DNA of 64,000 nucleotides. Source: Thiemannella venezuelensis (GTDB lineage Bacteria > Actinomycetota > Actinomycetes > Streptosporangiales > Streptosporangiaceae). Positions 18,608 to 27,300 of this stretch are shown here, in pieces. The stretch is from contig NZ_JACHJJ010000012.1 in NCBI RefSeq assembly GCF_014203605.1, positions 150,070 through 214,069 on the forward strand, in the 5' to 3' direction. Position 1 is the first letter of the stretch; each line of letters opens with the position of its first letter. Made by a program: the position numbers and the translations under genes. Under the pieces are notes generated by a model. That model saw only the letters and a list, made by a program, of their open reading frames with translations. It did not search any database and was not told where the DNA came from.

Positions 18608-18796
18608 GTGCGCCCCGCCCTCCTCGCGTCGCCGACATCGAGCACACGAGGGTCACACGCACGGCACGAAAGCCCAAGCGGTGTCGCCACCGGGGCAGAT
18701 ATCAACTCCGGACGGGCGCCGCACCAGCTCATGCCGCCGACACTCCGCCTGCCCGCGCTGCCACGTCTGCTCGTCCGTAGTTCACCGTTATGACAA

Positions 18797-18811
18797 TCCG
18801 CGCTGCGCGGA
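18797..18811 (-). terminator. Possible terminator downstream of recX
   Basis: TCCGCG and CGCGGA form a 6-bp stem with a 3-nt loop, 84 bp past the recX stop, in an AT-richer stretch (18790-18905) unlike the surrounding DNA. The same stretch may carry the rny promoter. Confidence 0.35.
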
Positions 18812-18894
18812 GTAACTCCTCACTGCCGTCGAGATTAAGCGTCAAAGTGGTAACGGGCAAGCAAAGACCCACTGACGCACATGTTTGGACAGAA

Positions 18895-19902
18895 TTAAAG
18901 CCAATCAAGTGGATAATCCGGATCTATCGGATCATCCACACCCTCCGGCTCCTCGCCCTCAAGGGCCTCACGGATGACGCGGAAGGCCAGGCCGGGCCCG
19001 TATCCCTTGCGGGCGAGCATGCCCGCGAGCCGCCGTGTCCTGGCGGCCGGTTCCAGCCCCCGGGTGGAGGCGAGCTTACGCGCCACGAGCCGCCGGGCGG
19101 TCTCCGCCTCCTGCTCGGGATCGAGCTGCTCGACGGCCTCCTTGACCGTGTCCTCCTCCACCCCGCGCCGCCGGAGCTCGGAGGCCAGCGCCCGCCGGGC
19201 GAGCCCGCGCCCGGCGTGCCGCGAGCTCACCCACGCGGCGGCGAACGCCTCGTCGTCGATGAGCCCGACCTCGGAGAACCGCTCCAGCACGGCCTCGGCC
19301 GCCTCCTCGGGCACCTCGCGCTTGCGCAGCGCCTCCGCGAGCTGGGCCCGGGTGCGCGGCGCCATGGTCAGCAGCCTCAGGCAGATCGCCCGCGCCACCG
19401 CCTGCGGATCGGCCTCGGGCCCCCGGCTCGCCGGAGAGCCCTCCACCGGCCCGTCGGGCGGGAATCCTCCGGACCTCCTCCGGGAAGTCCGTCCGGAGGC
19501 TCCCCTGGGCGCTCTTCCGGAACGCTCCTCGGGCCCGCTCCCGAAGTCGCCTCCGGACGCCTCCTCGGACCCTTCTCCGGGCATGCCGCCGGAACGGCGC
19601 CACGCGGATCCACCCGCATCGCCCTCAGGGCGTTTTCCCCGGCGCCGCGAAGCACGGCCTCGCGCACCACCGGCCCCGCCCTCCGGGCCGTCTTCCGAGC
19701 CGCCTTCCGGCCCGGAGCCCTCGGCCGGTCCCGTGCGCCCGGCGGACCCCGCTCCGGCGGTGAACGCCTCCCACGCCCCCGGCCGGTCACCGCGCGAGCG
19801 CTCCGGCCGGCCGCCCCGGCCGGAGGGTCCGGTTTCGGGCAGGTCGGGCCAGGCGCCCCAGTCTCGCGGTCCGGCCGGACCGGAGTCAGGCCCCGTCACC
19901 AC
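18895..19902 (-). CDS. recX: Regulatory protein RecX with long N-terminal extension
   Basis: RecX modulates RecA filaments. The conserved domain occupies about residues 165-335: ICLRLLTMAPRTRAQLAEAL, GLIDDEAFAAAWV and ARKLASTRGLEPAARTRRLAGMLARKGY are its three helical repeats. The first 165 residues are a Gly/Arg/Ser/Glu-rich, probably disordered extension; most RecX proteins are about 150-270 residues. The GTG at 19902 begins 13 bp after the recA stop, so the two are co-transcribed and perhaps coupled. A start nearer the core cannot be excluded. Confidence 0.9.
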   Translation of the reverse strand: MVTGPDSGPAGPRDWGAWPDLPETGPSGRGGRPERSRGDRPGAWEAFTAGAGSAGRTGPAEGSGPEGGSEDGPEGGAGGARGRASRRRGKRPEGDAGGSAWRRSGGMPGEGSEEASGGDFGSGPEERSGRAPRGASGRTSRRRSGGFPPDGPVEGSPASRGPEADPQAVARAICLRLLTMAPRTRAQLAEALRKREVPEEAAEAVLERFSEVGLIDDEAFAAAWVSSRHAGRGLARRALASELRRRGVEEDTVKEAVEQLDPEQEAETARRLVARKLASTRGLEPAARTRRLAGMLARKGYGPGLAFRVIREALEGEEPEGVDDPIDPDYPLDWL

Positions 19903-19915
19903 GGCTCAGCCCGGA

Positions 19916-21013
19916 TCAGACGTCGCCCGGCTTGGGCGCCGCGGCCGCCTTGGCGCCGCGGCCGGAGGCGGCCGGAGCGGCCGGGGCCGCGGGCGGCTGG
20001 GCGGCGGGAGCGTCGACGCGGGGACCGACGCCGAGCTTCTCCTTGATCTTCTTCTCGATCTCGTTCGCCATGTCGGGGTGGTTGCGCAAGAAGTTGCGGG
20101 CGTTCTCCTTGCCCTGGCCGAGCTGGTCGCCCTCGTAGGTGTACCAGGCGCCGGACTTGCGGACGAAGCCGTGCTCGACGCCCATGTCGATCAGACCGCC
20201 CTCACGGGAGATGCCGATGCCGTAGAGGATGTCGAAGTCGGCCACGCGGAAGGGCGGGGCCATCTTGTTCTTGACGACCTTCACCCGGGTGCGGTTGCCG
20301 ACGGCCTCGGTGCCGTCCTTCAGCGTCTCGATGCGGCGGATGTCGAGCCGGACCGAGGCGTAGAACTTCAGCGCCTTGCCACCGGTCGTGGTCTCCGGCG
20401 AGCCGAACATGACGCCGATCTTCTCGCGGAGCTGGTTGATGAAGATCGCGGTGGTGCCGGTGCTGTTGAGCGCGCCGGCGACCTTGCGCAGGGCCTGGGA
20501 CATCAGGCGGGCCTGGAGGCCGACGTGGCTGTCGCCCATCTCGCCCTCGATCTCGGCCTTGGGCACCAGGGCCGCGACCGAGTCGATGACCAGCAGGTCG
20601 ACGGCGCCGGACCGGATCAGCATGTCGGCGATCTCCAGCGCCTGCTCGCCGGTGTCGGGCTGGGAGACCAGCAGCGCGTCGGTGTCGACGCCCAGCTTCT
20701 TGGCGTATTCCGGGTCGAGGGCGTGCTCGGCGTCGATGAACGCGGCGATGCCGCCCGCGCGCTGGGCGTTGGCCACCGCGTGCAGCGCGACGGTGGTCTT
20801 ACCGGAGGACTCGGGGCCGTAGATCTCGACGATCCGGCCGCGCGGGAGCCCGCCGATGCCGAGGGCGACGTCGAGGGAGATGGATCCGGTCGGGATCACT
20901 TCGATGGGCGCGCGGGTCTCGTCGCCGAGACGCATGACGGAGCCCTTGCCGAACTGCCGCTCGATCTGAGCGAGCGCGGTCTCGAGCGCCTTCTCGCGGT
21001 CGTTAGCTGCCAT
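19916..21013 (-). CDS. recA: Recombinase RecA
   Basis: The 365-residue recombinase performs strand exchange and triggers LexA self-cleavage. Walker A (GPESSGKT, residues 66-73), Walker B ([12 protein letters not shown]), the L2 loop region ([22 protein letters not shown]) and a Pro/Ala-rich tail are seen. The ATG at 21013 has a GGGGGG site upstream. Two separate DNA-damage promoter elements lie in front of it (separate entries). recX follows directly. Confidence 0.99.
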   Translation of the reverse strand: MAANDREKALETALAQIERQFGKGSVMRLGDETRAPIEVIPTGSISLDVALGIGGLPRGRIVEIYGPESSGKTTVALHAVANAQRAGGIAAFIDAEHALDPEYAKKLGVDTDALLVSQPDTGEQALEIADMLIRSGAVDLLVIDSVAALVPKAEIEGEMGDSHVGLQARLMSQALRKVAGALNSTGTTAIFINQLREKIGVMFGSPETTTGGKALKFYASVRLDIRRIETLKDGTEAVGNRTRVKVVKNKMAPPFRVADFDILYGIGISREGGLIDMGVEHGFVRKSGAWYTYEGDQLGQGKENARNFLRNHPDMANEIEKKIKEKLGVGPRVDAPAAQPPAAPAAPAASGRGAKAAAAPKPGDV

Positions 21014-21059
21014 TGGGAGCCCCCCTGGAGGGTTGCGGGTCGGAATCGGTGTTGCCAGA

Positions 21060-21082
21060 AAGCTACGGGGTGCCACCGACAT
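21060..21082 (-). promoter_or_regulatory. RecA-NDp (PafBC-type) promoter of recA
   Basis: Read on the minus strand, ATGTCGGTG, 8 bp, TAGCTT matches the actinobacterial LexA-independent damage promoter (TTGTCRGTG-N8-TANNNT) with one mismatch, at the first base. It lies 47 bp upstream of the recA ATG, giving a leader of about 40 nt. Confidence 0.75.
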
Positions 21083-21125
21083 TTTCCGGAGAGCACGCCA
21101 CGACGGATGGCACGTTCAATATAGC

Positions 21126-21140
21126 CGAACGACTGTTCGA
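21126..21140. promoter_or_regulatory. LexA SOS box upstream of recA
   Basis: CGAAC-GACT-GTTCG fits the Gram-positive/actinobacterial SOS box (GAAC-N4-GTTC). A TATATT hexamer (21118-21123, minus strand) sits just downstream, so LexA bound here would block a second, more distant recA promoter. It might also affect the divergent gene at 21311. Confidence 0.85.
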
Positions 21141-21310
21141 TCGCGGCTCAACGGCATCACCCGTTCCGGCTCCGCCCGTGCCGCACGGCCTCCCGCCCGC
21201 CGCCCGCGAGGCGACATTTGCGGGCATTCCGCCGAACCCAGTGTCGCCGGACTGACCTGCGGGAATCCTGGAGCCAAAAGCTGTCTAGGTGTCTCCGAGG
21301 TGACAACGAC

Positions 21311-21586
21311 GTGACCGACACGTTCGCCCAGCAGCGGTTGGCCCATCTCGAGTCCCTGGCCGCCGAGCTGCCCGACCGGGGGATGGTCAGTCGCATGCTC
21401 GGAGGCGACGATCCCGTGCTCTGGGTCTGGCACCCGGGCAGCGGGAGGCAGACGATCGTCTTCGCCACCCCCGCCAAGGAGGGCTGGCTCTTCCTGTGGT
21501 CACCCGACGGGCAGGAGGGCACCGCCGATCCCTCCCGGGTGGCCGAGTCGGTCAAGCAGCTCCTGGCCGGCGCCCCCGTCTCCTGA
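21311..21586 (+). CDS. Small conserved-looking protein of unknown function
   Basis: This 91-residue soluble protein starts with a GTG at 21311, with GAGG about 10 nt upstream. It has an amphipathic N-terminal helix (FAQQRLAHLESLAAELPDRG), a central beta-like stretch (LWVWHPGSGRQTIVFAT, WLFLWSPDG) and a C-terminal helix. The codon choice is strongly coding-like. I do not recognise the family. It is divergent from recA and could share the SOS-box region. Confidence 0.65.
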   Translation: MTDTFAQQRLAHLESLAAELPDRGMVSRMLGGDDPVLWVWHPGSGRQTIVFATPAKEGWLFLWSPDGQEGTADPSRVAESVKQLLAGAPVS

Positions 21587-21681
21587 GGCCGGCGCGGAGC
21601 GCGTCGGGCGCGTGACCGCGCGCCGTCCGCCCCGGCCCTCTCCCGGCGCGGCGGCCCGCCTTCCGTGCCGTGCAGGAGCCG

Positions 21682-21876
21682 TCAGCGCAGGCGGGGGGCC
21701 ACGTCCGCCACCCCGCAGACCGCGTGCCAGACCTCCTTGGCCGCGATGCCGTCGGCGAGCGCCTGGATCACGGTCCGCCCGTCCAGGTCGGCGATGACGT
21801 AGTCGTGGGCCCACGACTCGGCGTAGGAGTCGCCGAAGTGAAGCTTCATCCGCTTCCAGAACTCTGACAGGCGCAT
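21682..21876 (-). CDS. DUF3046 protein
   Basis: The 64-residue protein begins MRLSEFWKRMKLHFG and includes ESWAHDYVIADLDGRTVIQAL and KEVWHAVC, the DUF3046 signature. These small proteins sit next to recA in many actinomycetes; their function is unknown. The ATG at 21876 has a GGGGGG site. Confidence 0.88.
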   Translation of the reverse strand: MRLSEFWKRMKLHFGDSYAESWAHDYVIADLDGRTVIQALADGIAAKEVWHAVCGVADVAPRLR

Positions 21877-22024
21877 GCCCCCCAGAGTATGGGTCCCCCG
21901 CAGCCGTGCGCGTCCTGCCGCGAGGAGCGCCCCCCGTCCCGCGGGCCCGGGGGCCGCGCGCGGTCCGGCCTCCGGGCCCGTTCCGGGCCTGGAAGTCTCC
22001 GGCGCGGCGGGTGAGACTCGGAGC

Positions 22025-22240
22025 ATGCTGACACTCCCCCTCGCCGGCGTCCTCCTCGCCTCGGCGCTCAGGCCCACCCGCACCGAGAAGGCCGTGCGCC
22101 GGGCCAGGCGCCGCGAGTTCCTCAAGCAGCTGCGCCTCGCCGTGCGGAAGGAGAAGGCCGAGCGCTCCGAGCGGCACGCCATGCAGGTCCGGCAGCCGCG
22201 CGAGGGCAGGCCCCGCACCCGCCGCCCCTCCCGGCGCTGA
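22025..22240 (+). CDS. Possible small basic protein
   Basis: A 71-residue frame starting MLTLPLAGVLLASALRPT continues into a very Arg/Lys-rich helix (RRARRREFLKQLRLAVRKEKAE). The third codon positions are almost all G or C, as in real genes here, but the ribosome-binding site is poor (GGAG only one base from the ATG). I recognise no family. It could be an artefact of base composition. Confidence 0.35.
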   Translation: MLTLPLAGVLLASALRPTRTEKAVRRARRREFLKQLRLAVRKEKAERSERHAMQVRQPREGRPRTRRPSRR

Positions 22241-22306
22241 GGACCGCGGCCCGTCCCCGGGGCCCTCCCGGCGACGGGCGCCGCCCCTCCCGGGGAGGAA
22301 CGCGGG

Positions 22307-22795
22307 TCAGAGCACGCGGGAGCCGTACATCTCGCCGAGCGGGTCGGCGAGCAGTTCCAGCCTGGTCCCGTCGGGGTCCCTGAAGTAGATCGAGGCGCCG
22401 CTCTCGATCTGGTGCGGCACGCCCGCGGCCTCCAGCTTGCCCCGCAACCGCTCCCAGGTCACCGGATCCACCGATACGGCGATGTGGTGGAGCCCACCGA
22501 GGACCTCCCGGTAGGGGGTCAGGTCGAGCCCCGGGAAGTCGAAGAAGGCCAGCAGGTTGCCGTTGCCGAGGTCGAAGAAGAAATGGCTGGAACCCCGGTA
22601 GTCACGGTTCTCGAAGATCTCCGTGAGGGGGAACTCCAGCAGGTCCTGGTAGAAGGCGATCGTCCTCTCGACGTCGGAGGAGATCAGGGCGAAGTGGTGC
22701 AGACCCCTCGCGCTGCTCGGCGGACGGTGCTCCCGTATGCGCTCCGCCCTGATCCGCTCGCGTGCCGTCTCGATGGCCGGATAGTCGATGCTCAT
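22307..22795 (-). CDS. VOC-family metalloenzyme (glyoxalase/dioxygenase fold)
   Basis: The 162-residue protein carries a vicinal-oxygen-chelate domain: metal-ligand His in GLHHFALIS, FYQDLLEFPLTE, a second His in GGLHHIAVSV, and the C-terminal FRDPDGTRLELL glutamate. It could be a glyoxalase, an extradiol dioxygenase or a drug-binding protein; the substrate cannot be read from sequence. The start at 22795 has GGTGGG upstream. It is followed by a GC-rich 66-bp spacer. Confidence 0.82.
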   Translation of the reverse strand: MSIDYPAIETARERIRAERIREHRPPSSARGLHHFALISSDVERTIAFYQDLLEFPLTEIFENRDYRGSSHFFFDLGNGNLLAFFDFPGLDLTPYREVLGGLHHIAVSVDPVTWERLRGKLEAAGVPHQIESGASIYFRDPDGTRLELLADPLGEMYGSRVL

Positions 22796-22871
22796 TGCTG
22801 ACCCACCGCTCAGTATGCCGATGCTGTCTGAGCTATCTCCCCGGCCGCGGTCACCCAACCTGTCCCCACCG

Positions 22872-24209
22872 TCACGCCATGGTGTCGAGGATCTCCTTCA
22901 CGATCTCCATGGACGTCCCCGGATGCAGGAACGCGAACCTGGCCACGGTCTCGCCCTCCCAGCCGGTCGGCGTGACGAAGCCGATCTGCCCGGCGAGCAG
23001 CCGCTCCGACCACTCGTGGTAGTCCCGGCCGGTCCAGCCGGTGCGGCGGAACAGCACGGCCGACAGCTCCGGCTCCCGGATCAGCTCCAGGTGCCCGGTG
23101 CCGTCGATCAGGGCCGCGGTCTCCCTCGCGAGCCGGAGCCCCTTCTCGATGGCCTCGGTGTAGGCGTCGGTGCCGTTGACGGCCAGGGAGAACCAGAGCG
23201 GCAGCCCCCGGGCGCGCCGGGTCAGGTGGTAGGCGTAGTCGGTGGGGTTCCACTCGTCGCCCTCGGTGTGCAGGACGTCGAGGTAGGAGGCGTCCTGGGT
23301 GTGCACGGCCCGGGCCAGGCGGGGCTCGCGGTAGATCAGGGCGGCGCAGTCGAAGGGCGCGAACAGCCACTTGTGCGGGTCCACGACGAAGGAGTCCGCG
23401 TGCTCGATCCCGGCGTAGCGGTGGCGGATCGAGGGGGCGAACAGCCCCGCGCCGCCGTACGCGCCGTCCACGTGGAACCAGAGGCCGCGCTCGCGGGCGA
23501 CCTCGGCGACTCCGGCGAGGTCGTCGATGATCCCGGCGTTGGTGGTGCCGGAGGTGGCGACCGCGGCGATCACGTTCGACGGGTCGGGGTCGGCCGCCAG
23601 GGCGGCGCGCAGGGATTCGCCGGTGAGGCGGTGGTCCCGCGAGGGGACGACGAGGGCGTCCACGTCGATGATGCGCAGGGTGTTGGAGATCGAGGAGTGC
23701 GCCTGGTCGCTGACCGCGACGCGCAGGCGGCCCGCGGGGATCCGGCGCCGGGCGGTGTCGCGGGCGACGACGAGCGCGGACAGGTTGCCCGCCGAACCGC
23801 CGGAGACGAAGCAGCCGCCCGCGCCCTCGGGCATCCCGGCCCGGTCCGCGAGCAGGCGCAGCACCTGGTTCTCGGCGGCGATCGCGCCGGAGGCCTCCAG
23901 CCAGGAGATGCCCTGGAGCGAGGCGCAGGAGACGACCATGTCGAACAGCAGGGCCGCCTTGGTCGGGGCCGCGGGGATGAAGGAGAGGAACCGGGGGCTG
24001 TCGGCGGAGATGACCGCCGGGGCCAGCTGGTCGGCGTACAGGTTCAGGACCTTCTCCGGGTCGGTGCCCCCGGGAGTGATGATCCCGGCCAGGGCGGCCT
24101 CGAGCTTGTCCTTCACCCCGGGGTTGTCGAGGGGGACGGGATCGAGGGAGAGCCGGTCCTTCATGTAGTCGAAGACCAGGCTCGTCAGGCGCTCGTCGTA
24201 GCTGTGCAC
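22872..24209 (-). CDS. PLP-dependent group II decarboxylase
   Basis: The 445-residue enzyme belongs to the glutamate/aromatic-L-amino-acid decarboxylase superfamily. It shows the cofactor region (VSGGSAGNLSAL), the Asp-Gly-Ala-Tyr of the pyridine site (FHVDGAYGG) and the Schiff-base lysine in VVDPHKWLF. The substrate is an amino acid, probably aromatic or aliphatic, but it is not determined here. I took the GTG at 24209: a CATACT hexamer (24216-24221) lies six bases upstream and no ribosome-binding site is present, which fits a leaderless message. An in-frame GTG eight codons upstream is possible. Confidence 0.85.
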   Translation of the reverse strand: MHSYDERLTSLVFDYMKDRLSLDPVPLDNPGVKDKLEAALAGIITPGGTDPEKVLNLYADQLAPAVISADSPRFLSFIPAAPTKAALLFDMVVSCASLQGISWLEASGAIAAENQVLRLLADRAGMPEGAGGCFVSGGSAGNLSALVVARDTARRRIPAGRLRVAVSDQAHSSISNTLRIIDVDALVVPSRDHRLTGESLRAALAADPDPSNVIAAVATSGTTNAGIIDDLAGVAEVARERGLWFHVDGAYGGAGLFAPSIRHRYAGIEHADSFVVDPHKWLFAPFDCAALIYREPRLARAVHTQDASYLDVLHTEGDEWNPTDYAYHLTRRARGLPLWFSLAVNGTDAYTEAIEKGLRLARETAALIDGTGHLELIREPELSAVLFRRTGWTGRDYHEWSERLLAGQIGFVTPTGWEGETVARFAFLHPGTSMEIVKEILDTMA

Positions 24210-24312
24210 CAGAGAAGTATGCGGACAAAACACTTAAACCAGGCATAGACATTGTGGACACTTTCCGTAGATATTTTTGACCTTCCCGTACGGCTCCCGC
24301 CCGGCGCGGGTT

Positions 24313-24335
24313 CTGTCGGTGGCGCGAGGCACCAT
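24313..24335 (+). promoter_or_regulatory. RecA-NDp-like promoter of lhr
   Basis: CTGTCGGTG, 8 bp, CACCAT resembles TTGTCRGTG-N8-TANNNT with one mismatch in each half. The GTG start of lhr follows six bases after the -10, as expected for a leaderless transcript. The recA promoter in this window shares the TGTCGGTGGC core. Confidence 0.45.
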
Positions 24336-24341
24336 GGGACG

Positions 24342-27300
24342 GTGACCGGATCAGCGCTCGACCACTTCACCCCGGTGACCCGGCAGTGGTTCGCCGGAGC
24401 CTTCGCCGCGCCCACCGCCGCCCAGGAGGGGGCGTGGGCCTCGATCGCCCGGGGCGACAACACCCTGGTGGTCGCTCCCACCGGCTCCGGCAAGACGCTG
24501 GCCGCGTTCCTGTGGTCGCTCGACCGGCTGGCCGCCGAGCGCATGGCCGCGGCCCCGGAGACGGCCCCGGAGACGGCCCGGCCGTCCCGCGGCGGGCGCG
24601 GGCGGGCGAAGCCGGACGACGGGCCGCCCCGGCGCTGCCGGGTCCTGTACGTCTCACCGCTCAAGGCCCTGGCGGTGGACGTCGAGCGCAACCTGCGGGC
24701 TCCGCTGACCGGGCTCCGGCAGACGGCCCGGCTGCTCGGGCTCCCCGTGCCGGAGATCTCGGTGGCGATCCGGTCGGGCGACACCTCCGCCGAGGAGCGG
24801 CGCAGGTTCGCGGCCAAGCCGGCCGACATCCTGATCACCACCCCGGAGTCGCTGTTCCTGCTGCTGACGAGCCAGGCCCGCGAGGCGCTGCGCGGGGTGG
24901 AGACGGTCATCGTCGACGAGGTGCACGCGGTGGCGGCCACCAAGCGCGGCGCGCACCTGGCGCTCAGCCTGGAGCGGCTCGACGCCCTGCTGCCCCGCCC
25001 CGCGCAGCGCATCGGCCTCTCGGCGACCGTGCGGCCGGTGAGCGAGGTGGCCGGGTTCCTCGGCGGGCCGCGCCCGGCGGCCGTGGTCCAGCCGCCCTCG
25101 GACAAGGTCATCGAGGTCGAGGTCGTCGTCCCGATCGAGGACATGACCGAGCTCGACACCGCCCCCCGGCCCCGCCAGGACGACGACGCGTGGCTCACCG
25201 AGCAGCCGGCCAGGCGCTCCATCTGGCCGCACGTCGAGGAGCGGCTCTTCGACCTGATCGGCGCGCACGACTCGACGATCGTCTTCGCCAACTCCCGGCG
25301 GCTGGCCGAGCGGCTGTGCACCCGCCTCAACGAGCTGGCCTGGGAGCGGCGCGCGGGAGAACGGGGGCCGGAGGGCCCCGGGGAGCCGGTCCACTGGGCC
25401 GAGGGCTTTCCCGGCGGCCTCCCCCGCCCCGCCGCCTCGACCGCCACCCCGGCCGAGATGATGGCCCAGGCCGGGGCGAGCGCGGGAGTGGTCCCGGAGA
25501 TCGTGCGGGCGCACCACGGCTCGGTCTCCAAGGAGGAGCGGTCCCAGATCGAGGAGGCGCTCAAGTCGGGGCGGCTGCCCGCCGTGGTGGCCACCTCCAG
25601 CCTGGAGCTCGGCATCGACATGGGGGCGGTCGACCTGGTGGCCTGCGTGGAGGCGCCGCCGAGCGTGGCCAGCGGCCTGCAGCGGATCGGCCGGGCCGGC
25701 CACCAGGTGGGCGCGGTCTCGCGAGGCGTGATCTTCCCCAAGTACCGCGGCGACCTGGTCCAGACGGCCGTGGTGGCCGAGCGGATGAAACGGGGCGAGA
25801 TCGAGGAGCTGCGCCACCCCCGCAACCCGCTCGACGTGCTCGCCCAGCAGATCGTCGCGATGACCGCGCTGGACGAGTGGACCGTCGACGAGCTGGAGAC
25901 CGTGGTCCGCCGCGCCGCGCCGTACCGGACGCTGCCCAGGAGCGCGCTGGAGGCGACGCTCGACATGCTCGCCGGGCGCTACCCGAGCGAGGAGTTCGCC
26001 GAGCTGCGCCCGCGGATCGTCTGGGACCGGGTCACCGGGGTGCTCCAGGGGCGCCCGGGGACGCAGCGGCTGGCCGTGACCAACGGCGGCACCATCCCCG
26101 ACCGGGGGCTGTTCGGCGTCTTCCTGGTCGGTGAGAAGTCCTCCCGGGTGGGCGAGCTGGACGAGGAGATGGTCTACGAGTCCCGGGCCGGGGACGTCTT
26201 CGTGCTCGGCGCGACCTCCTGGCGGATCGAGGACATCACGGCCGACCGGGTGCTGGTCTCCCCCGCCCCGGGCAAGCCGGGCAAACTGCCCTTCTGGCAC
26301 GGCGACACACCGGGCCGCCCCGCCGAGCTGGGCCGGGCCATCGGCGCCTTCCTCCGCGAGCTGTCCGGGGCGGACCCCGAGACCGCGCGGGCCCGGGTCA
26401 GGGCCGCGGGCCTGGACGGGTTCGCCGCGGCCAACCTGCTGTCCTACCTGTCCGAGCAGCGCGAGGCCACCGGATACGTCCCGGACGACCGCACGCTGCT
26501 GGTCGAGCGCTTCCACGACGAGCTGGGCGACTGGCGGGTCGTCGTGCACTCGCCGTACGGCGCGCGCGTGCACGCCCCGTGGGCGCTGGCGATGGGGCGG
26601 CGGCTGCGCGAGCGCTACGGCGTCGACGTGCAGGCCGTGCACTCCGACGACGGGATCGTGCTGCGCATCCCCGACACGCTGTCGGACCCGCCCTCGGACG
26701 TCGCGGTCTTCGACGCCGACGAGATCGAGCGGATCGTCACCGAGGATCTGGGCGGGTCGGCGCTGTTCGCGGCCCGGTTCCGCGAGTGCGCGGGCCGGTC
26801 CCTGCTGCTGCCGCGCCGCAGCCCCGGCCGGCGGACCCCGCTCTGGCAGCAGCGGCAGCGGGCCTCCCACCTGCTGGGCGTGGCCTCCCGCTACGGCTCG
26901 TTCCCGGTCGTGCTGGAGACGATGCGCGAGTGCCTGCAGGACGTGTTCGACGTGCCGGGCCTGGTCGCGCTCATGCGGGACATCGCGGCCCGGCGGGTGC
27001 GGCTGGTGGAGGTGGAGACCTCGCAGGCGTCGCCGTTCGCCGCGTCCCTGCTGTTCACCTACATCGGCGCGTTCATGTACGAGGGGGACGCCCCGCTGGC
27101 CGAGCGGCGCGCCCAGGCGCTGGCCCTCGACACGAGCCTGCTGGCCGAGCTGCTCGGCCAGGCCGACCTGCGCGAGCTGCTCGACCCCGACGTGATCGCC
27201 GGCACCGAGCGCGAGCTGGCCCGGCTGGACCGGCCGCTCCGCGACGCCGAGGACCTGGCCGACCTGCTCCGCTCGCACGGTCCCCTGCTCGCCGACGACG

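Noticed and set aside
24252..24273. TTGTGGACA...TAGATA as the lhr damage promoter
   Set aside because: Spacing is 7 rather than 8 and four of nine bases in the first half differ; the element at 24313-24335 fits better and is correctly spaced from the start.
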